Assembly (NCBI RefSeq): GCF_963576545.1
Contig: NW_026870428.1
Coordinates: forward strand, 80,758-144,757
Direction: 5' to 3'
Length of the DNA: 64,000 nucleotides
Source of the DNA: Limanda limanda
Taxonomy: Eukaryota; Chordata; Actinopteri; Pleuronectiformes; Pleuronectidae
Shown: in pieces, positions 63,936-64,000 of the stretch
How positions within the stretch are numbered: the first letter of the stretch is position 1
How the letters are laid out: the number at the start of each line of letters is the position of its first letter
Position numbers and translations under genes: made by a program
Notes under the pieces: generated by a model
Told to the model about the DNA's origin: nothing
Seen by the model: only the letters and a program-made list of their open reading frames with translations
Database searches by the model: none

Positions 63936-64000
63936 GGGTAGCGCGCATCGATCGGTACCATCCTTGAGCTTCTCCGACTTTCGGAAGGGTTAGGGTTAGG
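63800..64000 (+). repeat. Truncated and partial monomers at the window end
   Basis: A badly damaged A unit (about 63,805-63,916) lacks most of its hairpin arm and the GGTACCATCCTTGAG region, and has a corrupted TTAGGG tract. It is joined at GGTCATCTACC to a clean partial A unit. The joint has lost the GGAGAGACTTGCAAGTAGG part. The window stops inside that unit's TTAGGG tract, so I cannot tell whether a chromosome end, a contig end or more array follows. Confidence 0.75.

Larger units (their letters stand above)
1..64000 (+). repeat. Two-monomer satellite array with embedded TTAGGG tracts
   Basis: Every part of the window resolves into monomer A (163 bp, with telomere-type repeats) or monomer B (155/156 bp, without). 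All are in the same orientation, with no unique sequence between them. By my tally there are about 300 A and 98 B. Counting A units before each B, from position 1, the code is 2,4,1,5,4,2,4,2,4,2,2,4,4,2,4,2,2,4,4,4,2,2,5,2,2,2,5,2,2,4,2,5,2,2,4,2,2,3,5,3,4,2,4,3,2,2,4,4,4,2,5,2,4,2,1,4,2,5,2,5,2,5,2,4,2,4. From 43,083 the code restarts with its first 29 terms and then reads 5,2,2. The period and TTAGGG content suggest a subtelomeric or telomere-associated satellite; that location is inference. I do not recognise the family. Confidence 0.97.

Noticed and set aside
1..64000. CRISPR array.
   Set aside because: Repeats are regular, but there are no short unique spacers; the intervening sequence is as repetitive as the repeats, and no cas genes are present.
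1..64000. Ribosomal DNA, 5S or tRNA-like tandem genes.
   Set aside because: I see no conserved rRNA segments, 5S internal control boxes or tRNA A/B boxes in either monomer.
1..64000. Transposon or retroelement-derived tandem units.
   Set aside because: There are no transposase or reverse-transcriptase reading frames, no terminal inverted or long terminal repeats, and no target-site duplications. The hairpins are internal to monomers.
1..64000. Viral or listed-agent sequence (for example TTAGGG arrays in some herpesvirus genome ends).
   Set aside because: There are only about three hexamers per tract, no viral reading frames, and a two-monomer satellite grammar across the full 64 kb. Nothing supports a viral origin.

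Overview
The whole 64 kb window is one uninterrupted head-to-tail satellite array. I find no protein-coding gene, rRNA, tRNA, transposable element, CRISPR array or unique-sequence island. All units lie in the same orientation. The array uses two related monomers: A (163 bp, sometimes 157 bp), which carries an internal block of telomere-type TTAGGG repeats, and B (155 or 156 bp), which has none. I tally about 300 A and 98 B units. Runs of one to five A are always closed by exactly one B; B is never adjacent to B.

Organism: TTAGGG is a eukaryotic telomere motif, used by vertebrates, many fungi, trypanosomatids and various other protists, and a satellite of this size is a eukaryotic feature. CpG does not look depleted in the monomers, which argues weakly against a heavily methylated vertebrate genome. 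I do not recognise the monomer and cannot name the species. A subtelomeric or telomere-adjacent location is the simplest reading. The G-rich strand reads left to right, so any chromosome end should lie to the right. A pericentromeric or interstitial satellite that captured telomeric repeats is also possible.

Layout: window positions 1 to about 18,833 recur almost unchanged at 43,083 to about 61,915. This defines a 43,082-bp higher-order period made of 202 A and 66 B units; 202x163 + 66x155 plus the indel corrections I counted gives 43,082 exactly. Nested within it are an adjacent tandem pair of about 3.86 kb (4,660-12,376), an 801-bp tandem pair (11,576-13,177), a block marked by a TACTCCC variant (about 13.7-24.3 kb), and several displaced segment copies with offsets of 17,985, 5,942, 4,496, 7,245 and 4,661 bp. 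From about 59.6 kb the array repeats a 1,933-bp sub-block. From about 62,240 onward that last copy is riddled with one-base indels, many in homopolymers, then with larger deletions near 63.8-63.9 kb. This looks like poorly polished sequence near a contig end.

No genes act together here. The biological content is the repeat grammar, its layers of segmental amplification, and hundreds of interspersed telomeric tracts, each just long enough for a four-run G-quadruplex.
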